Shown here: positions 8,701 through 17,648 of the stretch, in pieces | Layout: each line of letters begins with the position of its first letter | How positions within the stretch are numbered: the stretch's first letter is position 1 | Assembly: GCF_027924145.1 (NCBI RefSeq) | Contig: NZ_BRVP01000013.1 | Coordinates: 1 to 64,000, forward strand | Origin: Neptunitalea chrysea | GTDB taxonomy: Bacteria > Bacteroidota > Bacteroidia > Flavobacteriales > Flavobacteriaceae | DNA: 64,000 nt | Reading direction: 5' to 3' | Program-made: the position numbers and the translations under genes | The notes under the pieces: model-generated | The model's database searches: none | What the model saw: only the letters and a program-made list of their open reading frames with translations | What the model was told of the DNA's origin: nothing

Positions 8701-9042
8701 TTACGCTACAAACACAAAAATACCGTATAAAACCAAGCTGAAAAAAAACAGTAGTAGAAGTCCAAATCCAATAACGGCAGTATACCATTGGTAGTCTTTC
8801 TTTTCTTTTTTAACCATACTCATGATGGTAAGTACCAATCCTGCTACAAAAAGTAAATTTGTTAGTATACCTACTATTCGCAACACTTTTTGGGTGGTAG
8901 TCATTTGGCGTATATCGGGTACAAATGACATATCTACCTGTGTAAGGGTTACATAATAGGTAGCTATGTTTAAGACTACTACACAGATTAAACATCTAAA
9001 GGCCCATTTTTTATATTGAGTGTTTTTTTTTGTTTGTTTCAA
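8701..9042 (-). CDS. small three-helix membrane protein
   Basis: The 113-residue frame starts at TTG 9042; no upstream ATG exists because a stop lies five codons before. It has a Lys-rich N-terminus and three hydrophobic helices: about residues 13-34, 52-76 and 86-112. No family is recognisable. It follows another small membrane protein gene (9123-9317) on the same strand, and a possible 46-residue frame overlaps its start, so these may be one transcript. A run of nine A near the start makes the exact 5' end uncertain. Confidence 0.6.
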   Translation of the reverse strand: MKQTKKNTQYKKWAFRCLICVVVLNIATYYVTLTQVDMSFVPDIRQMTTTQKVLRIVGILTNLLFVAGLVLTIMSMVKKEKKDYQWYTAVIGFGLLLLFFFSLVLYGIFVFVA

Positions 9043-9122
9043 GATGTCTTTTTTTAGTTAATAATTGGTATAATTTTTCAGTATCTTCTTTTTTAATGTT
9101 ATTTAGATCAATTGTTTTTTCT

Positions 9123-9317
9123 TTACCACCTTTTAGAATAATAACCAGCAAACCCTTTAAAGAGTTTTTGATGTTGTAGAATTCTTCCTATCATGTATAT
9201 AAACACCATGGGTACTATGATGTAGTAAGTTATAATGTTTACCTCATGGTAGGTAAGTCCCGTAAGGGATTCTATATTTTTAAGAAGTTGATATACAATA
9301 GAAAAAATAGTATCCAT
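9123..9317 (-). CDS. small inner-membrane protein
   Basis: The 64-residue protein has an N-terminal amphipathic segment and one long hydrophobic helix (YYIIVPMVFIYMIGRIL). The pattern TGLTYHEVNIITYYIIVP is recurrent in short unnamed membrane proteins of Flavobacteriaceae, which supports a real gene. Function is unknown. It is followed by an 80-bp gap and the next small membrane protein. Confidence 0.6.
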   Translation of the reverse strand: MDTIFSIVYQLLKNIESLTGLTYHEVNIITYYIIVPMVFIYMIGRILQHQKLFKGFAGYYSKRW

Positions 9318-9917
9318 GATTTAATTTAGATAAAAAGTAAATATACTAATTTGATTTTATGGGTATATAAAGATGTTTCAAAGTGGTTTTGGGTTGGTTC
9401 ACCTTTTTTTAGTAACCATTTTTTAATCTCGATTATTAATTTGTAACTGATAATGAATGAAATAGAAAAAGTTTTTCCCCTAAGTACAGTGTATTATAAT
9501 TACAGCAATGAGAGGGTACTCCAATACTCCTGTTAGAGGCTATTATCTGTTGCGTAGGTACTATTTGCAACAATATGGTTTTTGGTTATTTATTGAGTTA
9601 TTTTTTTAGGAGTATTTGGGTGTGCCTTTTAGCAGTAAACTACTTTGGGGTACGCCCACGAAGTGTTTAATCTCAATTATTGAATAAAGATGAATTATTT
9701 TTATAAAGAGGGAGCGTAAAGCCAGCTATTGCTAATTTGCCATAAAGGGATTTCGGCAACTTATCACATAGAAGGGAATACATTACTGGTTTTACAAACC
9801 CTTTACGGTTTTACAATTCAAGATTCAAAATAATATTTTTAAACCTTGAACATGAAACCTTAATTCTCCACCTTTTTACAATAAAATTATATCTTAGTAC
9901 CTTGTAAGAGATAGCAT
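9318..9917. other. intergenic, 600 bp, with one dispersed-repeat copy
   Basis: It lies between divergent genes. It contains the short-form dispersed repeat at 9626-9686 and a weaker fragment near 9424-9445 (TAATCTCGATTATTAATTTG). The stretch 9700-9830 has broken frames containing GISATYHIEGNTLL, possibly a gene remnant, but I could not assign it. Confidence 0.5.
9626..9686 (-). repeat. dispersed palindromic repeat, short form
   Basis: It reads AGTAAACTACTTTGGGGTAC then GCCCACGAAG and ends TTTAATCTCAATTATTGAAT. It is the reverse complement of the two ends of the long copies at 45271, 52695 and 61233, with the roughly 45-base middle missing. Confidence 0.7.
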
Positions 9918-11213
9918 ATGCATAACCGTTTTGTAGCAGATAAAAGTTTTCATTTATGGGCGTTTTTGGTATTTATAGTAGTTGGGGCGGTAAGCCTTAG
10001 CAAACCTATGCAATTAGCCCCCGACTCTTCAGGATATATAAACATGGAAATCATTAGATCTCCTACCTATCCTATGTTTTTGCAACTGTTACAAAGCTTG
10101 TTTGGTAAGGGATATTTAACCGCTACCCTTATTTTACAAAACCTCATCAATTTTTGGGCGGTGTATTATTTGGTACGGTCATTAAGAAAAACTATTCCTA
10201 TGAATGGTATTTGGTATGCCTTATTACTAGTAATACTATTAGTACCTTGTGTATATACTGTAAACATTGTAAACATGGTACTTTCCGGAGCCTTGGCATA
10301 CCCGCTGTATTTGGTGGTGGTTGGACTGTATATAAAAGCCTTTATAAAAGAGCGTATTACCTATTTGTTGTACGCTATGCCCTGGTTGTTTGTACTTATT
10401 TTAACCCGTAGTCAGTTTTTATTTTTGGTAGTAGCTGGCTTTTTGCTCGGATTGTTTACAATTTACAACTCTAAAAACTACCGTAAAGGGATGCTCGTTT
10501 TAGGGTTGTTTTTGCTGTTGCCCATTCTTACATCACAGGCAGATAAGCTGTACCACAAAGTAGTACACGGTGCCTATGTAAATACCCCATGGACAGGGAT
10601 TCACCTTTTAACCCCAGCTATGTTTGTGGCCAATAGCAGTAATGCCGATGCATTTGATGATTCTGTGGAGCGTGCCTTTTTTAAGAAAATGATTGCACGT
10701 CTGGAAGCAAAAAAATTAACCTTGAATACACTGGAATTAGGGAATAATGAAACCGATATTACTTTCTACGTAGATAACTATACCCAAATTGCCAACCATA
10801 CCCTATATGATGAAGGTAAGGAATTGTTAGGAGCCAATCTTACCGAAGACGAAAAATACATGCAGTTAGATGCGCTTACTAAAGATATGGTGCCTACCTT
10901 GGTACTGCTTAATTTTAAAAAATGGGCAGCCATAAACCTTAAAAACTTTATTTATGGGTTTGATAGTGCACGCTACGCTTTAGTGTTTTTTATATTGCTT
11001 ATTTTTAGTGGAATAAAATTGAGTACAGGAACTGCTAATGAGGTGGTTAAGTTTATATTTTTAGGGGTATTATTAACCTTTTTAAATGTGGGCTTGGTAG
11101 CTACCGGAATACATACCATACGCCGCTTTATGTTTTATAATGATTGGGTGCTATATGCTATGCTGTTTATGTTGTTAGATCGGTTTATAAAACAAGGGGT
11201 ATGGAACAGATAA
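9918..11213 (+). CDS. polytopic membrane protein, GT-C-like
   Basis: The 431-residue protein has about ten predicted membrane helices. After the first helix comes an extracytoplasmic loop with APDSSGYI and, shortly after, RSPTYPMFLQ. This resembles the first-loop acidic motif and R-x-P-x-YP of GT-C glycosyltransferases, which use polyprenyl-phosphate sugars. A large soluble loop (about residues 215-330) precedes the last helices, unlike standard GT39/GT83 proteins. The 3' end overlaps the GT2 gene by 13 bp, so translation is coupled. Together they look like a lipid-linked sugar donor synthase and its user. Substrate and acceptor are unknown. Confidence 0.6.
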   Translation: MHNRFVADKSFHLWAFLVFIVVGAVSLSKPMQLAPDSSGYINMEIIRSPTYPMFLQLLQSLFGKGYLTATLILQNLINFWAVYYLVRSLRKTIPMNGIWYALLLVILLVPCVYTVNIVNMVLSGALAYPLYLVVVGLYIKAFIKERITYLLYAMPWLFVLILTRSQFLFLVVAGFLLGLFTIYNSKNYRKGMLVLGLFLLLPILTSQADKLYHKVVHGAYVNTPWTGIHLLTPAMFVANSSNADAFDDSVERAFFKKMIARLEAKKLTLNTLELGNNETDITFYVDNYTQIANHTLYDEGKELLGANLTEDEKYMQLDALTKDMVPTLVLLNFKKWAAINLKNFIYGFDSARYALVFFILLIFSGIKLSTGTANEVVKFIFLGVLLTFLNVGLVATGIHTIRRFMFYNDWVLYAMLFMLLDRFIKQGVWNR

Positions 11214-12352
11214 CCCTTTCTATAGTAATGCCTTGTTTAAACGAGGCCGAAACCTTGGCTACATGTATAGAAAAGGCGCAACGTTTTTGTGCCGAACAGC
11301 AAATTGCAGCCGAAGTTATAATTGCCGATAATGGTAGTACCGATGGCTCTGTAGCCATTGCTAAAAAACTAGGAGCTCGTGTAGTACATGTAACCGAAAA
11401 AGGCTACGGAAGTGCGTTACGTGGAGGTATAGATGCGGCAAAAGGTACGTTTATTATTATGGCCGATGCCGATGATAGTTACGATTTTTATAACTTGAAT
11501 CCGTTTATTGAAAAATTAGAAGAAGGATACGAGCTGGTGATGGGGAACCGCTTTAAAGGCGGAATTGAAAAGGGGGCTATGCCGTTTTTGCACCGCTATT
11601 TGGGTAACCCTGTACTGTCTTTTGTAGGGCGTTTGTTTTTTAAAAGCAGTATAGGCGATTTTCATTGTGGATTACGAGGCTTTACGAAAGCACTTTATAA
11701 TAAGCTAAACTTGCATACAACCGGAATGGAGTTTGCTTCTGAAATGATTGTGAAAGCCAATTTGCAAGGGGTTAAAATTGTTGAGGTTTCGGTGGTCTTA
11801 TCTCCTGACGGACGTAGCGGTAAACCGCATTTAAATACCTGGAGAGATGGGTGGCGACATTTAAGGTTTCTCTTATTATATTGTCCTATGTGGTTGTTTT
11901 TGATTCCCGGACTTATACTTATGATTCCTGGACTTCTGGCTACTGCCGCCTTAGTAACCGGACCCGTAACACTGGGGAGTATTACCTTTGATGTGCATAC
12001 GCTTATTTTTGCATCGAGCTTTATTCTTATAGGGTTTCAGTTTGTGGTGTTTTACGGACTCACCAAGGTGTATACTATAGAAAATGAATTACTGCCTAAA
12101 ACGAATACTTACAATCGTTTGTTTAAATACATTAACCTTGAAAAAGGGTTGTTGTTAGGTTTTCTGTTAAGCCTTGCCGGATTGGTATTGGGTGTGCTTG
12201 CTTACAATTATTGGAAAGAGCTGGGCTTTGGCGATATAGAATCGGGTAACCCGATGCGCTTGGTAATTGTATCGGTTACTACCATGTTGTTAGGCGTGCA
12301 GATTATTTTGTTTAGTTTGTTTTTTAGTATACTCGGACTTAAAAAAAAGTAG
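11201..12352 (+). CDS. GT2 family glycosyltransferase, polyprenyl-phosphate type
   Basis: I place the start at ATG 11201, giving MEQITLSIVMPCLNEAETLA, the usual GT2 start. Residues 1-230 are a GT-A domain: NGSTDGS at 44-50, the metal-binding DADD at 89-92, and GDFHCGLRGFTK further on, all as in dolichyl/undecaprenyl-phosphate mannose synthases. Four C-terminal membrane helices follow (residues about 240-380), placing it at the inner face of the cytoplasmic membrane. The likely reaction is transfer from a nucleotide sugar to polyprenyl phosphate. It overlaps the upstream membrane protein gene, which I infer uses its product. Confidence 0.85.
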   Translation: MEQITLSIVMPCLNEAETLATCIEKAQRFCAEQQIAAEVIIADNGSTDGSVAIAKKLGARVVHVTEKGYGSALRGGIDAAKGTFIIMADADDSYDFYNLNPFIEKLEEGYELVMGNRFKGGIEKGAMPFLHRYLGNPVLSFVGRLFFKSSIGDFHCGLRGFTKALYNKLNLHTTGMEFASEMIVKANLQGVKIVEVSVVLSPDGRSGKPHLNTWRDGWRHLRFLLLYCPMWLFLIPGLILMIPGLLATAALVTGPVTLGSITFDVHTLIFASSFILIGFQFVVFYGLTKVYTIENELLPKTNTYNRLFKYINLEKGLLLGFLLSLAGLVLGVLAYNYWKELGFGDIESGNPMRLVIVSVTTMLLGVQIILFSLFFSILGLKKK

Positions 12353-12466
12353 GGGTTATTTCAATTTACAGGCAATATAGTGGGTAATCTTCTAAAAAAT
12401 ACCCTGAACAAACTAGTGCCCAGGGTAACCTCAAGTTGTAATAGTTGGAAGAATATTTATGTCTTA

Positions 12467-12702
12467 TTAGTCCATACGTAAGTATCTGTTACTGCAAGCT
12501 TTGTTGCAGCTAGATTCTGTTAGATTTTTATAGGTAAAAGTTGACTCTAAATAATCGTTGTTATATGCCTATCCATTAATGATTACCGAGTCATTATGGG
12601 GAAGCTGAAAGTAACTTTCACCAAAATAATTATACCAACCAAGATCCTTATTTCTGTACTAAAGTCATATTCAGTAAACGGAAGTTTACTGAAGGTAATC
12701 AC
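12467..12702 (-). pseudogene. degenerate coding remnant
   Basis: Minus-strand frames give protein-like pieces (VITFSKLPFTEYDF, then WYNYFGESYFQLPHND, NNDYLESTFTYKNLTESSC), separated by a frame change and an in-frame stop. They look like parts of one secreted protein. The family is not recognisable. Confidence 0.4.
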
Positions 12703-12860
12703 TTTTAAAACCTATCCATGCTATGATGATGAGCAATAAACAGCGCCTCTTCTCGGTATTTCTTATTCCCTTACTTAATAGATGCAGCTTTTTAAAAAAG
12801 GTTGCTTGTAAGGTATAAATAAATTAATTTTAGTTTTATGAGAGCAATAAGACTGTTTTC

Positions 12861-13097
12861 TTATTCCTTTACCATATACCTGCAATCTGTAATACAATAG
12901 AGCAGCGTATTGGTTACTACATATTTCTCTTTTAAATACATAGAAGGTCTTTTGGTGTATTTTAAGTGAAGGGTATTGTTTTGTATGGTGTAGGTACCCA
13001 CATCTTCAGTTTGGCTGGCAACATCTTAGGTAGTAGTAAAAAAGCGGTTGTTCTCATACAATTGTATCGCTACAGTAATATTTTGGTTATTTGCCAT
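12861..13097 (-). pseudogene. small protein gene with an in-frame TAA
   Basis: From ATG 13097 the frame reads MANNQNITVAIQLYENNRFF and continues without shift to TAA 12861, except for one TAA at 13026-13028 (codon 24). The downstream part (EDVGTYTIQNNTLHLKY, KEKYVVTN) looks like a real beta-rich protein similar in style to lipocalin-like Bacteroidota proteins. One base change would restore a 78-residue product. The 5' end may also be eroded, because no signal peptide is present. Confidence 0.5.
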
Positions 13098-13141
13098 AGC
13101 ATGGTATTTTTATGTATTAAATGTAATTAATTTCTTTAATA

Positions 13142-14011
13142 CTACTTACTTCCCAGCATACTTTCTATCACTGCTTGGTTTTGTAATAGTCCGTTAGGGT
13201 CTTTTTCTGTTTTAAAGTTACAAAATACTTCTGCCCATGCAGAAGTACGTATACGTATAGGAGGGGTACTGGTTTGAGCAACTTGTAACACCACCTCAGC
13301 TACCTCAGTAGCCGTCTGAAAAGATGGTGTATTTCCAGCGGCAGCGCGTTCTTGTCTTTTTCCAATATATTGCTGAATAATAGGCAGGTAATTATCTTGT
13401 GGTAAGCCGGTAGTGCCCAATGTTTTTTCGGTAGCCGATTTAGTAAACTCGGTAGCAATACCACCCGGTTCTACCGCCGTAAAATGAATACCGAAGTTTT
13501 GAGGTAAATACGTTGCCATAGCTTCTGTATATCCTTCCACCGCAAATTTAGCAGCACAATACAACTCGTTAAACGGTTGTCCTACCAAACCACCAACCGA
13601 CGATATATTGATGATATGTCCGCTTTTTTGTGCTCTCATTACAGGTAATACTGCTTTTACACACCGTACCACGCTTTTAAAATTTACATCTAACACCCAG
13701 TCCACTTCTTCTTCAGTGGCTTGTTCGGTGGTTTTGGCAAAACCAGCTCCGGCATTATTTATAAATACATCTATACGCCCTTCTTTTTCTACAATAGTTG
13801 TGATAGCTGAGGTAATAGAAGTTATACTAGTCACCTCTAAAGGAAGTACTTGCACGATTACGTTATTGGTTTTAGCAGCTGCTAACAGCAGGTCTTGTTT
13901 TGCCAAATTACGCATGGTAGCATAGACCGTAAAGTTTTGTTTTGCAAATAGTATAGCTGTTTCAAGTCCTAGTCCGGTAGAGGTTCCGGTAATTACAACA
14001 ACTTTTTTCAT
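13142..14011 (-). CDS. short-chain dehydrogenase/reductase
   Basis: The 289-residue classical SDR has the nucleotide-binding TGTSTGLG (8-15), NNAG (85-88), catalytic Ser138 region (INISSVGG) and the YCAAK motif with Tyr151 and Lys155. The VEPGGIATEF segment after the active site is typical of SDRs that act on small alcohols or ketones with NADP(H). Arg34 after the second strand suggests NADP preference. The substrate cannot be read from sequence. It is monocistronic; its neighbours are relics on one side and a divergent zinc-ribbon gene on the other. Confidence 0.88.
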   Translation of the reverse strand: MKKVVVITGTSTGLGLETAILFAKQNFTVYATMRNLAKQDLLLAAAKTNNVIVQVLPLEVTSITSITSAITTIVEKEGRIDVFINNAGAGFAKTTEQATEEEVDWVLDVNFKSVVRCVKAVLPVMRAQKSGHIINISSVGGLVGQPFNELYCAAKFAVEGYTEAMATYLPQNFGIHFTAVEPGGIATEFTKSATEKTLGTTGLPQDNYLPIIQQYIGKRQERAAAGNTPSFQTATEVAEVVLQVAQTSTPPIRIRTSAWAEVFCNFKTEKDPNGLLQNQAVIESMLGSK

Positions 14012-14192
14012 TAGAGACTGTTTTTCAGATTTATAGTAGATTTAAAAGGTATGAAAAGTATAGGTAGGTTGGTAGGTAATTTCGTTATCTTTTAATTATT
14101 TCTACGATTAGGGTATGAATTAAGTTAGAAAATTAGGCTTTTTAGCTTCAAAAAATTAGTAATTTTAAAACCTAACTAATCGATAATAAAGC

Positions 14193-14837
14193 ATGAATTG
14201 TCCTAAGTGTAACCACAGTATTCCTAGCAACGACATTAATATTCAGGCAGATATTGCCAAATGTACCCAATGCGGGTATGTATTTAAACCTTCAGGATTA
14301 GTTACTCAAAGTAAAAATAACTTTAACATACAAGATGTTCCTAACGGAGCATGGTACCGTAAAGAACGCAATAACATAATTTTAGGAGCTAATTTACAAT
14401 CTAAGCAGATATATTTATTCATTGCGTTTTTTAGTGTGTGGTTAGTAGTGTTTGGTACCGGTATTGGGGAAAGCAATGGTGAAACTAATGAATTACCTCC
14501 GTTCTTTTTTCTTCCGTTTGGAGTAGGATTTATCATAATTTCTACCGTAATAGCTCGTGTGTTATTTGGCAAGGTGGAGTTTACACTAGACAAGCGTGGC
14601 GGTAAGGTGTTTACCGGAGTGGGGTCTATTGGGGTTACCCGTACTTTTTTATGGGAGGATATAGATAATATTACCGAGCGCGAAAGCAATTTTAGATCGT
14701 TTGGCAAGCACAATACACAAATAGCCTTAGAGGGTAAAAAACGTATTATGGCAGGTATTGGTGTATCAGATGAGCGCAGGTACTATTTAATGCGTGCGCT
14801 TACCCAGGTAATGAATGAGTACCAACGAGAGTGGTAG
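14193..14837 (+). CDS. zinc-ribbon membrane protein (copy 1)
   Basis: The N-terminus has a four-Cys zinc ribbon (CPKCNHS...CTQCGY, residues 3-28). After a linker come two membrane helices (about 72-90 and 100-125) and a C-terminal domain rich in strands (FTLDKRGGKVFTGVGSIGVTRTFLWEDI, IALEGKKRIMAGIG), reminiscent of bacterial PH-like domains. It ends DERRYYLMRALTQVMNEYQREW. The next gene is a clear tandem paralogue. Function is unknown; a membrane-bound sensor or scaffold is plausible. Confidence 0.7.
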   Translation: MNCPKCNHSIPSNDINIQADIAKCTQCGYVFKPSGLVTQSKNNFNIQDVPNGAWYRKERNNIILGANLQSKQIYLFIAFFSVWLVVFGTGIGESNGETNELPPFFFLPFGVGFIIISTVIARVLFGKVEFTLDKRGGKVFTGVGSIGVTRTFLWEDIDNITERESNFRSFGKHNTQIALEGKKRIMAGIGVSDERRYYLMRALTQVMNEYQREW

Positions 14838-14866
14838 TTTTATATGTTTTGAAGAAGTATAGATAG

Positions 14867-15556
14867 ATGAATTGTCCTAACTGCAAAGTAGAAATAGCTC
14901 CTGATAATATTAATATTCAAGTAGATACTGCCAAGTGTTCTTATTGCGGAACGGTTTTTAAAGTATCGGAACAGTTACATGTTAAAAAGAGTGCGTTTGA
15001 TTTAAAAACTACTCCCAACCAAGCCTGGTATTATAAAGAACGGGATGACATGGTACTAGGAGCTAGTTTACGAAATAGACAAATGTATTTTTTTGTACCC
15101 TTTGCAGCCCTTTGGGCGGGGGGAGTTTTAACCGCTTTTACAGTGTTTATTTTTGAAGGAGTTTTTTTGAATACTCCTTTTATTTTGTTGCCTTTGCTAC
15201 CTTTTCTAGTAGCGTCTATATTTATGATAAGTATGGCGGCTTTAATGGTAGCGGGTAAGGTAGAATTTCGCTTAAATAAAAGAGGCGGAACCGTATTTAC
15301 AGGAGTAGGGAATATAGGTATTAAAAGAGAATTTTTGTGGGCAGATGTAGATACCATTACAGAACGATCGAGTACGTTTATTTACCCTAGTCAAGTTGGT
15401 CTCCGAATTGCCTTGGAAGGTAAAAAACGCATTGCCGTGGGTGCCAGACTTTCAGATGAGCGTAGGTTTTACTGCGGGGTATGCAAGAAGCTATGTATAT
15501 GTATAAGAGCAATTGAAACTGCAAAGTCTAATATTAACCATTCCTGGTATGCCTAA
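14867..15556 (+). CDS. zinc-ribbon membrane protein (copy 2), C-terminus frameshifted
   Basis: This tandem paralogue lies 29 bp after copy 1, with the same order: CPNCKVE...CSYCGT ribbon, two membrane helices, and the RGGTVFTGVGNIGIKREFLW domain. After DERRFY the frame diverges from copy 1. A different frame then reads GMQEAMYMYKSN and stops at 15514-15516, which aligns with copy 1 (RALTQVMNEYQREW). Inserting TTAA or TAAT at about 15473 would give FYLMRGMQEAMYMY. So a 4-bp deletion has replaced about 15 residues with a 31-residue unrelated tail. Most of the protein remains intact. Confidence 0.7.
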   Translation: MNCPNCKVEIAPDNINIQVDTAKCSYCGTVFKVSEQLHVKKSAFDLKTTPNQAWYYKERDDMVLGASLRNRQMYFFVPFAALWAGGVLTAFTVFIFEGVFLNTPFILLPLLPFLVASIFMISMAALMVAGKVEFRLNKRGGTVFTGVGNIGIKREFLWADVDTITERSSTFIYPSQVGLRIALEGKKRIAVGARLSDERRFYCGVCKKLCICIRAIETAKSNINHSWYA

Positions 15557-15622
15557 ACTTTGAATTGGGGTCTAAGTTGAGGTAACAGTTAACTCCTTTA
15601 CCATTTCTAATTTATTCTTATG

Positions 15623-15657
15623 TGCTCAATAATTGAGATTAAATGCTTTGCATACTA
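15623..15657 (+). repeat. dispersed palindromic repeat, partial
   Basis: It reads GCTCAATAATTGAGATTAAA then TGCTTTGCATACTAA. It has the palindrome CTCAATAATTGAG and the flanking of the longer copies, but the second hairpin is missing. It lies in the 245-bp gap before the next gene. Confidence 0.65.
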
Positions 15658-15801
15658 ACCCCAAATAACCCCTATTTTTTTGCAAGGCTAAATACCATTC
15701 TGTTCATAGGGAAACCCCTATTTAATTGATAGCTATTTGTGATAATTTAGTCTGTATAATATTGTTAAACAGGTTACCAACTATTAATCACTTCTTTAGT
15801 T

Positions 15802-17493
15802 ATGAAAAAAATTCTATTTATACTGCTACTTTGCGTTTTGCCTAAAGTATACGCGCAGTCTTATTTTGTACCAACCGATTTGGTGAAAGGAAGTATAGAT
15901 GCCCCACCTAACGGAACAGACTTTAATTCTATGTTATTAACTACATCTCAAGATGCGGATGGGTTTTATGATTTTAAACTAACGTATTATAATAAGGATG
16001 TTAGTTTTAAAATGAAGCCGTTACTTTACAATAGCTTCAAATTAAAATTTAAAGCTGCTCTTAAAACATTAATAGACAGTACAAAAGTGGATGTTGGTGG
16101 TACTCCTACTCCTTTAACATACAAGGCTGCTGATGATAGTATGGTTGATAAAAATGTGTCAGTATTGTTTTATCAATCGGTAACTTATCATAACACCGAA
16201 GACGGAAAATTAGTAGCTGGTACTATGAGCCTTATAAGTAATGAGATACCTGTATTTGTTAAGGATAGCTTTAGTGGTATTAGTAATAATTGCATAGGAA
16301 AATTAAAGGATGTAAAAGTAGGTATTACCTTTAAAAATGGGTATATACAAAAGGTGTTGGTAGAAGGGAAAATAGGTGAGCTTGAGGTAAAATTTAAAAA
16401 TGTATACTCTATAGGTATTAGTTCATCGGCAAATATTAAGAATCTTAGAAGGAATAAGCTATTCTCTAAAAGGTCATATACAGAAAAAGAAATTTTAAGA
16501 ATACAAGCAAATGAAAGATTAAGTGTTAAAGATATACAGTATGATGCAAAAAGAAAACTCTATAATTTAGAGGTATATCTTGGAGATATTATAGATTATT
16601 CAGAAAAAATAGGCTTAAATGCACATGATATTAGTCCAGAACCACAGACCATTCTATTAGATGAGGCAGATACCAGTCAAAGTGAAGTAGAAGTATATAA
16701 AGAAGACAAATCTGAGCTTTTTGAAATTGTAGTCTATACCGATGCTTTAAATGCCTTTGGTTTAGATGATACAGAAAATGGACTTGTACAAGCAGAAATT
16801 AACAAACGTTTTAATCTGAATACCAACCTTAGGGATACAAGAACATTTGGACAATATATGTCACCTCCATTTTTATCATTTCTTTCTAAAGGTATAGGGT
16901 ATGTAACTTTTGTGAATTTGAATGTTCGGTATTCTAAATTTGAAGAAGGTAAAGAGTTTGTATTACTTTCTGAACTTGATGGAAATACATATTACCCACT
17001 TACAGAAATATTCCAAAAACGAAACTTTACGTTTGGTCCCATATTGAATTTGGTGACCATGGAAAATCAGGATCTAAAACTTGATATGCACTTAAATACG
17101 GGGGTTTTGTTTGGAAGAACATTTTATAGAACTGCTGAAGATGCAGAAAATCAGTTTGTAAACAATTTAGAAATTCCTATTGAGTATAAGTTTCAAATAA
17201 CACCCGAGAATGCAGTAAACTTTTGTATAAGTGATAGACTTTCATATTTCAAAAGTTTTAAAGAAGACTTTAATGTTAGTACTATAAAAGGGGGCTCCTT
17301 ATCGGGAGGTGAGTTTATGAACACGATTAATATGGGAGTGAATTTAAATTTATCTTCTACGGGTAAGATGTTTTTTAGATATCAATTTGTACATGCGTTT
17401 GATAATATAAACCAAAACTACCACCAACTGCAATTTGGTTACAGTTTTTATTGGTTGAAACAAAACGGAGTTAAAACACAATCGGGGAGTTAA
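15802..17493 (+). CDS. secreted protein of unknown function
   Basis: The 563-residue protein has a Sec signal peptide (MKKILFILLLCVLPKVYAQ, cleavage near residue 19). The N-terminal half has a beta-rich domain. The C-terminal half (from about residue 300) ends in alternating strands such as NMGVNLNLSSTGKMFFRYQFVHAF and QLQFGYSFYWL, which suggests an outer-membrane barrel or beta-sandwich. I recognise no named family. It is monocistronic and upstream of the fecI gene; there is no evidence it belongs to that locus. Confidence 0.6.
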   Translation: MKKILFILLLCVLPKVYAQSYFVPTDLVKGSIDAPPNGTDFNSMLLTTSQDADGFYDFKLTYYNKDVSFKMKPLLYNSFKLKFKAALKTLIDSTKVDVGGTPTPLTYKAADDSMVDKNVSVLFYQSVTYHNTEDGKLVAGTMSLISNEIPVFVKDSFSGISNNCIGKLKDVKVGITFKNGYIQKVLVEGKIGELEVKFKNVYSIGISSSANIKNLRRNKLFSKRSYTEKEILRIQANERLSVKDIQYDAKRKLYNLEVYLGDIIDYSEKIGLNAHDISPEPQTILLDEADTSQSEVEVYKEDKSELFEIVVYTDALNAFGLDDTENGLVQAEINKRFNLNTNLRDTRTFGQYMSPPFLSFLSKGIGYVTFVNLNVRYSKFEEGKEFVLLSELDGNTYYPLTEIFQKRNFTFGPILNLVTMENQDLKLDMHLNTGVLFGRTFYRTAEDAENQFVNNLEIPIEYKFQITPENAVNFCISDRLSYFKSFKEDFNVSTIKGGSLSGGEFMNTINMGVNLNLSSTGKMFFRYQFVHAFDNINQNYHQLQFGYSFYWLKQNGVKTQSGS

Positions 17494-17607
17494 TTTTATA
17501 GGTAACCGCATGTTAGAGGTGCCTTGCCTCATGTCATTTTTTCTATTTTTAATTAGCTTTCAATCATCAACCTCCCCAACAAATAACCAAAACTTAATTT
17601 ACCAGAA

Positions 17608-17637
17608 TTGCGTTTTCAGCAGATTATCATAATTTTG
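17608..17637 (+). promoter_or_regulatory. Bacteroidota-type promoter of the fecI-like gene
   Basis: TTG at 17608-17610 and TAATTTTG at 17630-17637 are separated by 19 bases, matching the primary sigma consensus of the phylum (TTG...TAnnTTTG). The ATG lies 11 bases after the -7 box, so the leader would be very short. Confidence 0.55.
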
Positions 17638-17648
17638 TTGGCAAATTA

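Noticed and set aside
9700-9830. Possible Fic-family remnant (GISATYHIEGNTLL resembles the Fic N-terminal IEGNT)
   Set aside because: Only a handful of residues match and the frame is broken on both sides; not enough to call.
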